From Gordius sp. MW1 (taxonomy: Eukaryota > Nematomorpha > Gordioida > Gordea > Gordiidae): 64,000 bases of DNA. The notes below the pieces were generated by a model. It made no database searches. It was given only the letters and a program-made list of their open reading frames with translations, and was not told where the DNA came from. The stretch lies in contig OZ038526.1 of assembly GCA_964036665.1 (NCBI GenBank), positions 30,876,001-30,940,000 on the forward strand. The letters run 5' to 3'. Both the position numbers and the translations under genes were made by a program. This document shows, one piece after another, positions 25,036 through 34,507 of the stretch. The stretch's first letter is position 1; each line of letters begins with the position of its first letter.

Positions 25036-28000
25036 ACAAATAAATAAATCTAGACGGGGGAATTTGCGAGTAGCTGGACATCGGTCCCAAAGCATGCTAT
25101 GCGTCTCATTTCTAGTGGCAACGTCAAGGTTGAAATAACCATAGGAACCAAGTTAACATTATCGGGCGTTATATTTCCAAAATCAACATGTCATGGTAAT
25201 CTAACAACCTATTCTCCAAATAATTATTTACAGTTTACAAAAATATTTTATTCTTATTGATCCTATTTATACAAGGACTAAATGATATTAGTTTATTAAG
25301 ATTTTGCCTTTATGTGTCAATCCAACATATTTTTCTTAACTAATATGTAGTGTTGGAAAAACGGCTGAGTTTTGTTGATCGGTCTTTCGTTTTAGTCGTC
25401 TAAACATAAACAGGCCCAAGATTTTTTAATCTATTTTTCTTAGTCGATTACTAAACTTAGTCGAAATTTGAAAAACAACCAGATTCGATCATTAGTCTTA
25501 GTTAAACCATAGATCGACCAAACAAACCCCCCCCCCCCCGTTTTTACCACACTACTACTATGCTTAAAACTATAAATTTGTTCAACAATTTACACATTAT
25601 TTATTTTCAATACATTTTTTGGCGATCGGGTTGGAGGGCTATTAAAATATAAAGGGGTCGGGCCGAGTTAGAGTTTATGATTTTGATACTAGTCCAGGAT
25701 TTAAATAGAAAAAGTTAGGCAAATAGTTGGTAGATGTATTTTATATTTTTGCATTAATTTTAGTACAAAAAATAAGTGTTTGCAAATTTTTGAACTTCGG
25801 ACCTCATAAAATTTATAAATCCCTCTAAAATGTCTATATATAGTTAACACACATTTTAGCTCATTATGCTTTGTTGTCGGGATTCGATGCATATCCCATG
25901 ACTTACGCTGGAGCAGGTGGTATGGTCGCTATGAAAATCGAAGATAACGGACAATTAAGTTACAAGGTATTATCATAAGCGTAGCCAGGGGCTAGCAGGG
26001 AGGGGCGGCTGCCCCCCTCTAAGTCCAGAAATTCTTTGAAATTATCTATGATTTTGGCAAAATTTTCAAATAATTATCTTTTTGCCCCTCCCTAAATCAT
26101 TTTGAATCCAATCCTGGCTACGCCTATGCTAATTATGTTTGTGATAAGCTAGGCAGAATCTGCGATTTTGCCTGATTTGTATTCACTTATACTTTGATTA
26201 GAAGGATTATAAATTAATTCATATTTTCCAATGATGAATTAAGAAAATTCTCGTGTTCAAATGATATTTAAGGTATGTTTATTTGCATTTTTTTGTTTAT
26301 TCTTTCAATTTTAAAACTCACATTTGGAGAAAAATCTAAATTCTATTTTGGTTTTTTTATTTGAAGTTATTAGTTTTTTCTCAAGTCCTGTATATTGACT
26401 ACTGAATGAAAAAAATTGCATTTAATTACATAAAAAACTTGGCAATTGACACTTTCAATTGAAATTGTTAGTTTATACAAAACTTTCTTTTCTATTTGCT
26501 AAAGATTAAATTGGTGGGTATTAATGCCAGTCAAAACCACGCCGTATCCATCCAGCCATATTCGCATACGAGAAATAGCGGTGTGAAAAAGAAACGAGAT
26601 TGGGCCATAGCTAGATTCAAATACAACGCCAACACAACCCTAGTATATAGATATATATTAAGCCATTTGGTTGTCCGTCCTGTCCTCTACTGTCCAATTT
26701 GTTAATTTGATGATAATAATTGCTGGGAAACTTTAAAGATCTCTTCCCATTTTTAATTAACCTATATATTATTTCAACTAAGAAATAATCATCGACATTA
26801 ATTAAAAATATAATAATATTATTATTTGGCACACCAACCGTTTTGATTAAATCATAAATAGACATTAATAGGAGTAGAAATAGATGCGAAATGTTGGAAA
26901 AATGGCTGAGTTTTGTTTGGTAGAACTTTGGTTTAACTAAGACTAACTCTCGACTCGGACCTACTTTTCAAATTCGACTAAGCTTAGAGGTCGACTAGAG
27001 AAACAGACCAATAAACTTTAGGTTGTTTATGTTTAGTCGATTAAAACCGAAGGTAAACCAAACTAAACCAAGCCGTTTTTACAACACTAATGCGAACGAT
27101 TAAAACTATAAGTTAAAACTGGATAATGTTGCTAAATTTAATTTTTTTTCATCCTTTAGACATTTCGCGAATTTTATTCGGGGACAAGATTTATAATTTT
27201 ACATTAAGATTGTCATTATTTTCAAGTTTGGCTAACTTACCTAATTAATTGAAAAATTTGTGACCGCTCTTTGAATTTAACTTGTATGAGCCTGGCTCAA
27301 GGGTTGCAAAAACGACTGAATTTTTGGTTTTAGTCGACTAAACATAAACCTACCAAAGGTTTGGTCTGTTCCAGTGTTTTTACTACACTACCCAAGGCCA
27401 AGATTTTTTAAGCCCGATTATATTAATATAAATAAATATTGAATGATTTTACAGACAACGGGTACCCTTCCATTTATGCCATTTACGGTCATCCATTTGC
27501 TGATCCACAATGAATTTTATGTGAGCGTAGAAAACGAGGCTGGTCAAAGCGTTTTATCAGGATCTATTGAATTACTACATTTCGGAGTCGACAGCTTTCA
27601 AAGTTTATTTCAAAAACAATTTTATTATTATTATATCATTATGAAATGTCTTTTTGTTAAAGATATCCACCGATTCATTTAAATTCATTTTTGCAAAATA
27701 TATTATACAGTCACTCATTACATAGTATACTGAAGTGAAATCCTAAAAATTAAGTTTAATATTAAATAACTTACATTCTTCTTCTTATTTATCAAGTATT
27801 TGGTGCTACAGTCGTGGGGTTTGTTTTGATGAGTTTCTTCCATCTTGATCGGGTAAGGGAGTCATGTCTTGATTAACTTCTTAGTTTTCTTAACTTTGTC
27901 CAGTTGCCCTTTTCACGTGACACGAGCTCGTCCCCTTCCTCTCTTACTTTTCGATTTAAGTCATTCGTCTCCCTTCTAAGTATATACCCCTACCACCTTA

Positions 28001-31000
28001 GCCTATTTTTGTTAATCATGTCCGCCATAGGTTGAATACCCATTTTTGTCATGAGAAAGTCATTCATCATCTGGTCTAGCTTAGTATACCTTAAGCTCCA
28101 CCGTATCATTCTCATCCATTACCTGCAATCTTCCGTGGAGTTTAATGCCCATGTTTCACTTCCATAGACTAACACCGGTCTTATGATAGTTTTGTAAGCT
28201 TTGCTCTTCAACCATATTAAATTAATCTCTTAAAATCAAAAAAATATATGAATTTCGGTCGATAAAAATAACATGTTTTCGGATTATTTTTGTATTAGCC
28301 CTACCGACAATAGTAACAGGATCAGGTATAGGCGGTATAAAGTCACCCTCTACGGCTCTCATATGGTTACAATCTCAAAACTTAACCCCAAACTTAAAGA
28401 TTTCGAATGAAAATGAACCATCACAAAGCATTTGTCACGATATAATGTACAAAGTTAGAATCACCGGTTTTACATATGAAAATTCTCTGTTACCAAATTC
28501 CATACGTTTACTAATACGAAAAGTATTAGTCCCTGAAATGGATGAGGCTAGAGATAGTTCTGATCTTAGGAGTGTCAAGTCCGCCGTGTCCAAATCAGAT
28601 TTCTTGGATATTAAAGGATTGGATGAAAATATGGTAATTTTCGGTTATAACTTACTTTATATTTTAATACTTATTTAATTTTGTGATTATCTAAACATCT
28701 TGTATTTTAATCCTATTTTTAGCATTTTTAAAAAAATGATAGTGAGCAAATTATGCATTTTGTTTTAGTAGCGTTTTTAAGTTTTAATTTAAATCTTAAA
28801 GCCAAAATGTTATGATAAGTCATTTGATAGATCTCGTCATTTTTGTTTGTTCTAATATAGTCTTAACCTTGTGTCAGAATTTTGGTAAACCGTGCGATAT
28901 TTTTGGTTTAGATGGTAGATATTATTTGGTAAAAAGTAGTGTTGTACAAACGGCTGGGTTTTGTTTAAAAGACCTTTGGCTCAACTAAGTCTGTATAAAA
29001 TATCGACTAAGGCTAGCGGTCGTAAAACCAAAAGTCGACCAAACAAAACGCAGCTTATTTTACAACATTAAAAAGGCTAACTGTATTATATATGTTTATA
29101 CTTTTTGTTGTTTTCTTAGGCGATTGGTATATTTGCAAATTCGGAATCTCATGCCTGGTGTCAAGATTTAATACATGGAAATGCCTTTTTCCAAATAATT
29201 ACTAAAGCAAATCCCACTGGCGAAATAGGAGCTCAGGTTAGAGTTATAAATGATAAAAGTTTATTATAAACCGACGTATTTGCCTCATCTAATTAAAACA
29301 AAAATACTCCCACTTCAGCCGAGGCACTAAATATTTTTAATACTTGGAACTTAACAATACAATAACTTTTTGTCGATATAACTACTCTCACAACCTTTGG
29401 CCTCCAAGCCTTAAAATTTATTTAAAAAGTGGGGAAAAATTTCTTTGCTTCCTATGATAATCGCGAATATATTTTTATAAGACAGAAAATCAACTTTACT
29501 ATTTGTAAATATAATTTAATACCAATATCGGAATGTCCTTATTCATTTCACATCTTCTAAAAATCGATATTTTTACCTTAAATTAAATTAAAACATTTAA
29601 TTAATAAAAATGGCATGATAGACCCAATCAAACTACATAGTACCCATTTGAAAGGGTTTCTAAAGTTATTATTAATGCAAAAACATTTCTTCAAATATAT
29701 TTCTTAATCAAAGTTTGCTTTAAAATTTGGTTGAAAGAAAGCTTATATTACAATTAAACATAACTTTTATTTAATAACCAATTATAACATTTTTTAAATG
29801 TATAGATTTTTTTACCCTCACCTCGAGAAGAAAGCATAATCCAGTTTCAAAGTGTCAACAAGACCCAAAACGACTTTATTGAGAACAGGCATGCTTGGTC
29901 TATTAGAAATAAAACGAAAATATCTTTGCAGGACGCTTTTAATAAAGATAACAATATCCCTTGTACCCATAGCTCGTCGGATAAATGGATATTTTTTAAA
30001 AATGATTGTCGAAAGTGTCGATGCCAAGTATTTTAGCAAACTTTTTTAAAGAAAGATCTTTTACATTAATTGTGAGCAAAATATTTCATTTTTTAGTATT
30101 GATTTCGAATAAAAACAGGAGGGACAATTGTTTTGTAGCGAAATAGAAGGTGCGTGCGGGGAAGAAATTTGTGATAAAGCACCTCGAAACTTTATTGATG
30201 CCTGTTGCTCGAATCGAGAAACTACTACGTGCAAAACAAAAGGTTATAAAATTTTTTTTTTGACTTTATCATTTAATATCAAGATCACAATATTATGTTA
30301 ATCTTAAAACGTCTATTAACGAAACTAACAAACTACATACACGATGTTCATGGGCGGCAGAGGGGGGGGGGGGGGTGACGAAAAAAAATTTTCAATGCAA
30401 AAACTATGAAAAATTAAAAAAAAATTTATGTTTTGCCCCCCTCTAATTGAACTTTTAAACGTTTTGCCCCCCCCCCCCCCCAAATCCAAAACTTGGCTAC
30501 GCCCATGACGATGTTTATTAAATCACTTTCTCCAATCTACTCTCCTCCAGTCCCGCCCCGTGCTTGGCTAGAAATGGGGGCGGGAGTAAAGGAGATCCAA
30601 AGTGTAATGTACTCCATTTTGCAGAGATGGGACGAATCTTGATAAAGGGAAGGGGTTCTCGTAAACGCAAATTATAATTAAGATATAGAAGTGAAATAAA
30701 AAAATTAAAATAATGGACCTATGGATGGAACTCTGATCTACAGGAATAAAGTAATTTTTTTGAGTATAAATAAAAATGTCCTGGGAATATAGCCTCAAAA
30801 ATGGTTAAAATGAGCAAATTTTGCACCTTTAACCTCGTTTATGTAAAAAACTGGAAGTTTTGGAAAAAAACTAAAAGCAGATTATTATTCAGCCCAAACT
30901 TCTTTATAAGAATTATTGGTCTAATTGCGAGATAGAATCATGAAGTCAATATCTGAAGACCTGTATAATTCGTAGGTTTACATTAAAGTAGTTTAGTTTT

Positions 31001-31941
31001 TTTAGCGCTATGTAATCATTTTTGAGAAAATAGCGGTATTTTAAAATATACAAACGACAGATGCAAAAATAAGTTGATACTCAAATCATAGACTTTTAAC
31101 ATAGAGTGTCGACATGGGAGTAGTTAAGAATATATAAGGAAGCAAAAGTTTATTATAAGGAGGAGTTAATCAATAGATAATTAATCAGATAAATTTTAAA
31201 TTTAGCTTTACAAAAAGAAAAATCAGAGGATCAGTCCCAAATTAGAGGTTGTGTTCTGGGTGAAGTAACTCATTCAATTAATAGCAGATGGCATCCACAC
31301 GTTCCACCCTTCGGAGTGGATAAATGTGTAACCTGCGTATGTAATGTAAGACGACATCATCTATTATTTTCCCTAAATTATTTATTTGTACATGATGTTT
31401 TACCCGTAAATGTTTATAAGTTGCCGTCTCATGAATAAAATATATTTTGGCATGTTCTAAGGATTTGGAAGGAGATAACCAATAAATAAATATAGGATTA
31501 TTTATTTACAAAAAAAGCTTATGAATTAAAAATGAGGTTTTATTTTTACTACATATTATATGTTTAATTTGTCAGCTAAGATTTATGTAAGAATAAGCAC
31601 TAAATCTCTATTTATATAAAATCAAATTTACAATATATATAATTAGAAAATTTTTTAAACATTTGATATTGTATGTTACTTAATTTAACTAATTGATAGA
31701 ATAAGCTGGAGGTGGTTTGTAAGCGTACTACATGTCCATTGCTCACTTGCCCCCTCAATAATGCTATTTATCTGCAGGGATCTTGTTGTAAAGTGTGCAA
31801 AGGTAATGGAAAAAACTACATCAAAACATTAAAATTATATCGTTTAAATATAAAACTAAACTTCAAATTGTATTTGTTTTCAGTAATAAAACAAAATTAA
31901 AACTTTTGAACATAGCTAAGAGTAGTAATCAAAAATTTCTT

Positions 31942-31973
<32 letters not shown>

Positions 31974-33804
31974 GTGTTATTATTGTTAATTTATTAAAGC
32001 AGACGATGAAAATGACACACCGATACATAACGAATTACAAAGAGATGCGCCAACACGTTTAGGCGGAAGTAAATTAACTAAAATGGATATATAACGAAAA
32101 AATTTATTTGACAATTTGGACAAGTTTGGGATGAAATAATTTGTTGCTATCATGTATTTGGTCCCACATTCGTGAGCATGGGCGTAGCCAACATTTGGAT
32201 TAGAAGGGGGCAATAATGATTTAGGGAGGGGCAAAATGATTGGAAATTTTAGCTATAATTTTAATATATATCAACAAATTTTTGGATTTAGATGGGGGCA
32301 GCCGCCACTCCCTGCCCCCTTCCCCCTTCCCTTGGCTAGGCATATGGTCGTGGGGTTTGTTTTCTTCCATCTTGATCGGGTAAGGGGGCCATGTCCTAAT
32401 TTTTCTTCTAAGCTTTTAGAAGTCCACTTCCCTTTGCACGTAACATGCGGTCGTCCTTTTCCTCTCTTCCCCAGCACCTCCATGTCCACTACTTTTGGAT
32501 TTACATCATTCGTCTCCCTTCTTAACCAATTTTCTTTAATCCAGCCGCCATTGGTTAAATACACATTTTTGCCCAAAGACAGTCATTCGTATATATAAAT
32601 TAATATACGAATAAATAATGTGATTAATGAATCAAATGATATAATTCGTTAATGTTTATGCTAGAAACTTGCTTTTACCAAAACAAGGAATATTCCGAAG
32701 GCCAAAAATTCCACCCCAAATTTCAAGAATTTGGTCGTGAGAGGGGTATAAACTGCATATGTTGGGTATAAAAATGTGAAAAAATAGATAAAAATTATTT
32801 TGAAATGTAAAAAGACATTTTTCTGTTAAATGTTTTTTAATTTAAAATTAATATAAGAAAATTAATCAAACATCAGTAAAAGTAAAAAAATCAGCTATTC
32901 AATTAACATGTAATTTAGCATTTGTATATGTATAAGCTAGTAAATTAAGAAGATATAAAAAGGTATTAATAGATTCGAATTTCTATTACTGAAATTTCTA
33001 GCTTATTTGATTAGTTTTTATTTTAGTAATAAGAGACGAAAATTTACCGGTTGCTTAAGGTTTTAGTATGATTTTAATAAGGAACAAAATGACGTTTTAA
33101 ATTTTCCTTTGGATTTAATGGTAGGGCCCTGTCCCCCCTCCGCCATGTTAATTATCAATAACCTGTCAAACATTAATAAGAATTAGTCACAAATTTATTT
33201 AATTTTACTGCCTTTGATTAGTTATAATCTATATTCTAAATAGCAGGACAATTAAATAAATACAAATTATTGACCGATACATTTGATTTTAACTATGTTA
33301 GATGGGTCAGTGGAAATGTAGCAGGCAAAAATGCGAAAAACGATGTAACAAAAAGTCGTCTAAAAGTGAAAATGGCTGCTGCCAAGTGAAAAAAGGTATA
33401 ATTTAACACACTTACAAATTGCAGTTGATTTATAAGAATTATAAATTTAACGCTTTTTGCATTTTATTTATTTTTATCCTCAAAATTTATTAATTATAAA
33501 AAAATTAGTAATAAATTTTTTTTATATTTATTTAAAAAAAGTTATAATTTTTCAAGAGAAACGTCAGCGTCTCAAATGCCACGATATTGCAATTAAAAAT
33601 AGTACGGCCTGCCTGGCAAGGCAAAAGAATCGCGCGAAAATGAGGCGAAAATGTCGGGAATTATTGAAATTATTTGCTACTTCTAATACGACTAAAAGCT
33701 GGGGCATTAAACGAAAAAAGAAAGTTGAAAAATGTCGACTGAAAATAAAGAAAAAGAGAAAAAATAAAAAAAATAAAATAAAAGGAACGAAGAAATCATT
33801 ATAA
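19504..33804 (+). CDS. sog: Short gastrulation (Sog/chordin), BMP antagonist, 23 exons
   Basis: Secreted BMP-binding protein that shapes the dorsoventral Dpp/BMP gradient with Tsg and Tolloid. Exons: 19504-19663, 20401-20504, 21090-21378, 22569-22673, 22779-22932, 23274-23388, 23650-23800, 24469-24711, 24832-24950, 25054-25195, 25860-25966, 26505-26642, 27455-27602, 28299-28633, 29120-29236, 29806-30027, 30119-30242, 31218-31345, 31706-31802, 32003-32068, 32665-32765, 33311-33395, 33557-33804. Phases agree at every junction; the total is 3498 nt (1165 residues plus stop). Order: signal peptide, VWC1, four CHRD repeats, VWC2-4, basic tail, as in Drosophila Sog. ATG 19504 is the first in frame after a TGA at 19468 and has A at -3. 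Least certain: the start of exon 3 (weak pyrimidine tract), its donor (21378 or 21411, both phase 1) and the donor of exon 13. Fly Sog starts with a long type-II anchor region; here the N terminus is a short signal peptide. Confidence 0.92.
20401..21378 (+). CDS. sog: sog exons 2-3: VWC1
   Basis: Exon 2 (20401-20504) encodes GCMLGNVFHAIGDSW, then DLGPPFGIIFCVKCQC, the first half of a von Willebrand C repeat nearly identical in layout to fly Sog VWC1. Exon 3 (from 21090) encodes MIKCQNFKAQCPVLNC and GKCCEICRP, the second half with the CxxC..CCxxC cysteines. After the VWC, exon 3 runs about 60 residues into a low-similarity spacer. Two donors fit the phase (G|GTAGTT at 21378, C|GTAAAA at 21411). 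VWC1 is known to bind BMP ligand. Confidence 0.88.
20728..20884. mobile_element. TAGTGTTGTAAAAACGGC MITE in sog intron 2
   Basis: Degenerate left end (AGTTATAAGAACGGC); right end CCGTTTTATCAACACTA. Confidence 0.65.
21440..21630. mobile_element. TAGTGTTGTAAAAACGGC MITE in sog intron 3
   Basis: Near-consensus left end TAGTGTTGTAAAAACGGCTG, starting 62 bp after the first candidate exon 3 donor. Open reading frames across it are spurious. Confidence 0.8.
22315..22456. mobile_element. CATGGGCGTAGCC MITE in sog intron 3
   Basis: Both ends intact; flanks GTCTCGAA and ATCTCTAA agree 6/8. Confidence 0.82.
22569..23800 (+). CDS. sog: sog exons 4-7: spacer and CHRD1
   Basis: Exon 4 (22569-22673) is a polar spacer ending QKSDYI. 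Exon 5 (22779-22932) carries MYALLLMEPYGDE and GRAYVVLERDFLYLAIRT, aligning with the first CHRD repeat of fly Sog. Exon 6 (23274-23388) gives LENPINILFRDKESGKILYE. Exon 7 (23650-23800) begins ICAFIS, matching the KICGVW block, and ends EEITGSIVKHRFIETG. The exon 7 acceptor at 23650 was preferred to the better-looking one at 23696, because only it keeps phase and restores the conserved Lys-Ile-Cys. Confidence 0.8.
23012..23187. mobile_element. CATGGGCGTAGCC MITE (poly-C subtype) in sog intron 5
   Basis: Ends CACGGGCGTAGCCAGG and CCTGGCTACGCCCATG, with the AATTGGACTTTTAAACGTTT internal segment. Confidence 0.8.
23228..23270 (+). repeat. TTTA microsatellite acting as pyrimidine tract before sog exon 6
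   Basis: About ten TTTA units run directly into the TAG acceptor at 23271-23273. The repeat therefore occupies the branch-point/polypyrimidine position of intron 5. Confidence 0.8.
24469..25195 (+). CDS. sog: sog exons 8-10: CHRD2
   Basis: Exon 8 (24469-24711) has ESFASILISDS and HAGGLLIITKGYYDHSTID. Exon 9 (24832-24950) has FDVIKIKFVWHRK and PLKEITGYIDTR. Exon 10 (25054-25195) has HAMRLISSGNVKVEI and LTLSGVIFPKSTC, aligning with fly Sog NLRLMSRGKLLLTV and the IQGHIVTRASC region. The intron between exons 9 and 10 is a microsatellite (24951-25053). Confidence 0.88.
24951..25053 (+). repeat. TAAA microsatellite forming a whole intron of sog
   Basis: The 103-bp intron 9 begins GTATAATAAA and ends AAATCTAG. 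Nearly everything between is about 23 tandem TAAA units with one C-containing variant. Exons on both sides are in phase 0 and encode consecutive parts of CHRD2. There is no polypyrimidine tract. Retention would put a TAA in frame at once. Confidence 0.85.
25348..25553. mobile_element. TAGTGTTGTAAAAACGGC MITE in sog intron 10
   Basis: About 206 bp with both ends and the two-fold GACCAAAATTTTTGGTC-like inner repeat. Confidence 0.75.
25860..27602 (+). CDS. sog: sog exons 11-13: CHRD3
   Basis: Exon 11 (25860-25966): HYALLSGFDAYPM, then GAGGMVAMKIEDNGQLSYK, the usual opening of a CHRD repeat. Exon 12 (26505-26642): IKLVGINASQNHAVSIQ. Exon 13 (27455-27602): TGTLPFMPFTVIHLLIHNEF and SVENEAGQSVLSGSIE, the closing strand motif. 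The exon 13 donor (AAA|GTTTAT) is weak but is the only nearby GT in the phase required by exon 14. Confidence 0.82.
25974..26128. mobile_element. CATGGGCGTAGCC MITE abutting a sog splice donor
   Basis: Starts CATAAGCGTAGCC only 8 bp after the end of exon 11 (25966) and ends GGCTACGCCTATG. The donor GTATTATC is all that separates it from coding sequence. Confidence 0.82.
26890..27392. mobile_element. TAGTGTTGTAAAAACGGC MITE plus fragment in sog intron 12
   Basis: Full copy 26890-27089 (ATGCGA repeated at both flanks) and a shortened copy at about 27303-27392. Confidence 0.7.
27795..28205 (-). mobile_element. LINE 3' fragment in sog intron 13
   Basis: Minus-strand reading gives YKTIIRPVLVYGSETWALNS, MRMIRWSLRYTKLDQ and NKNRLRWYG, the C-terminal region after the reverse transcriptase of a non-LTR retrotransposon. 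Several stops and frameshifts. Its 3' terminus matches the fragment at 32345-32575. Confidence 0.8.
28299..29236 (+). CDS. sog: sog exons 14-15: CHRD4
   Basis: Exon 14 (28299-28633, the longest) encodes SPSTALIWLQSQNLTPNLKI, then MYKVRITGFTYEN and an acidic stretch near EMDEARDSSDLRSVKS. Exon 15 (29120-29236) encodes WCQDLIHGNAFFQIITKA and GEIGAQ, matching the VCYLEVHSK..LLRGKL region at the end of fly CHRD4. Both junctions are phase 0. Confidence 0.85.
28937..29070. mobile_element. TAGTGTTGTAAAAACGGC MITE, short copy
   Basis: Begins TAGTGTTGTACAAACGGCTG and ends TTTACAACATTA, 50 bp upstream of sog exon 15. Confidence 0.75.
29806..30242 (+). CDS. sog: sog exons 16-17: divergent VWC2
   Basis: Exon 16 (29806-30027) starts with a linker (IFLPSPREESIIQ) and ends with cysteines in CTHSSSDKWIFFKNDCRKCRC. 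Exon 17 (30119-30242) gives LFCSEIEGACGEEICD and ACCSNRETTTC. Position and cysteine spacing fit VWC2 of Sog, but sequence identity is low and the glycine/tryptophan core is reduced. Confidence 0.75.
30349..30507. mobile_element. CATGGGCG MITE in sog intron 17
   Basis: Perfect 8-bp target duplication ACGATGTT (30341-30348 and 30508-30515). Poly-C subtype, left end truncated internally. Confidence 0.85.
31218..31802 (+). CDS. sog: sog exons 18-19: VWC3
   Basis: Exon 18 (31218-31345) encodes GCVLGEVTHSINSRWHPHVP and PFGVDKCVTCVCN, a canonical VWC first half matching fly Sog (SWHPFLPP..FDTCTTCSC). Exon 19 (31706-31802) encodes LEVVCKRTTCPLLTC and GSCCKVCKG. VWC3 of Sog/chordin is one of the main BMP-binding modules. 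Confidence 0.92.
31941..31967. repeat. AT dinucleotide microsatellite
   Basis: About 12 AT units in sog intron 19, 36 bp before exon 20. Confidence 0.85.
32003..33804 (+). CDS. sog: sog exons 20-23: linker, VWC4 and basic tail
   Basis: Exon 20 (32003-32068) is an acidic linker (DENDTPIHNELQRD). Exon 21 (32665-32765) encodes FYQNKEYSEGQKFHPKFQ and INCICW. Exon 22 (33311-33395) encodes WKCSRQKCEKRCNKKS and GCCQVKK. Exon 23 (33557-33804) carries three further cysteines and ends in a Lys/Arg-rich tail (KIKKKRKNKKNK) before TAA. Fly Sog also ends in a basic tail (RRSRRHHKRQ); by inference such a tail would bind heparan sulfate or other polyanions. Confidence 0.85.
32177..32346. mobile_element. 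CATGGGCGTAGCC MITE joined to a LINE fragment
   Basis: Left end CATGGGCGTAGCC; the right end runs into the LINE remnant at 32345. Flanks TTCGTGAG and GTCGTGGG agree 6/8. Confidence 0.75.
32345..32576 (-). mobile_element. LINE 3' fragment in sog intron 20
   Basis: Minus-strand reading has KVVDMEVLGKRGKGRPHVTC and ENWLRRETND, the extreme C terminus of the same LINE family as at 27795-28205 and 37900-42010. Confidence 0.78.
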
Positions 33805-33966
33805 AATAATGAAAAACCATTTACTATTTTGATATTTAACATCATCATTTATAACGTATTCGTGTTTTCGGAATTATATTATGAAGCAAATTCTTATATA
33901 CAATTATTACTTGAAAGTCACTTTTTTGATATGTAATCGTTAAATGTATATTCAAACATAAATGTC

Positions 33967-33972
33967 AATAAA
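33967..33972 (+). promoter_or_regulatory. sog: candidate sog polyadenylation signal
   Basis: AATAAA 163 nt after the sog stop codon, in AT-rich sequence and before the next gene starts at 34508. Confidence 0.5.
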
Positions 33973-34507
33973 AAAATTTATAATATTAAATCAGAATATT
34001 ATAGCCTTTATATCTAAAATCTTTTCACAAGGAGCTCAAGTAAATTGGAGGCTAGGGATTCTTAATATCTCTTCGACTTTCTAAAATATACGACATCTAT
34101 CTAGGATGTTAAATATGCAACATATTGTTTTTTAAACTCTGAAGATAGCTTAATACAAAGCTATTTCTTAAAAGTGTTATATCATAATTGTCGAAATATT
34201 GATCTATAATAGAACCTTCCATAGATTAAATAAACTGAATAAAAAAACATTGTATTTTTGTTCTATTAAAAATAAGATGGCTTAAAATTGAAGAATTATG
34301 TTGGGTAAATAAGTCCAAATTAAAAAAACCAATCGCGATGCCCTGTATTAAAATCTAAAGGTCGCCTTTTATTGACCATCGCCTTTAAATAGCTTTCCAT
34401 CGATTAGCTTCATGCATATTGAATTATCAAATATTAGTTTTGCTAATAAACATTTTTTTATCTCGATTTTTATAAAGGGTATTATTACCGACGGATCTTA
34501 ATTTTAC

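Noticed and set aside
24833..25090. Minus-strand ORF with repeated Leu-Phe-Ile-Tyr
   Set aside because: It is the translation of the TAAA microsatellite antisense to sog exons 9-10.
31218..33804. A separate VWC-domain gene (CCN or crossveinless-2 like)
   Set aside because: Phases connect these exons without a break to the CHRD exons upstream, and the order matches Sog.
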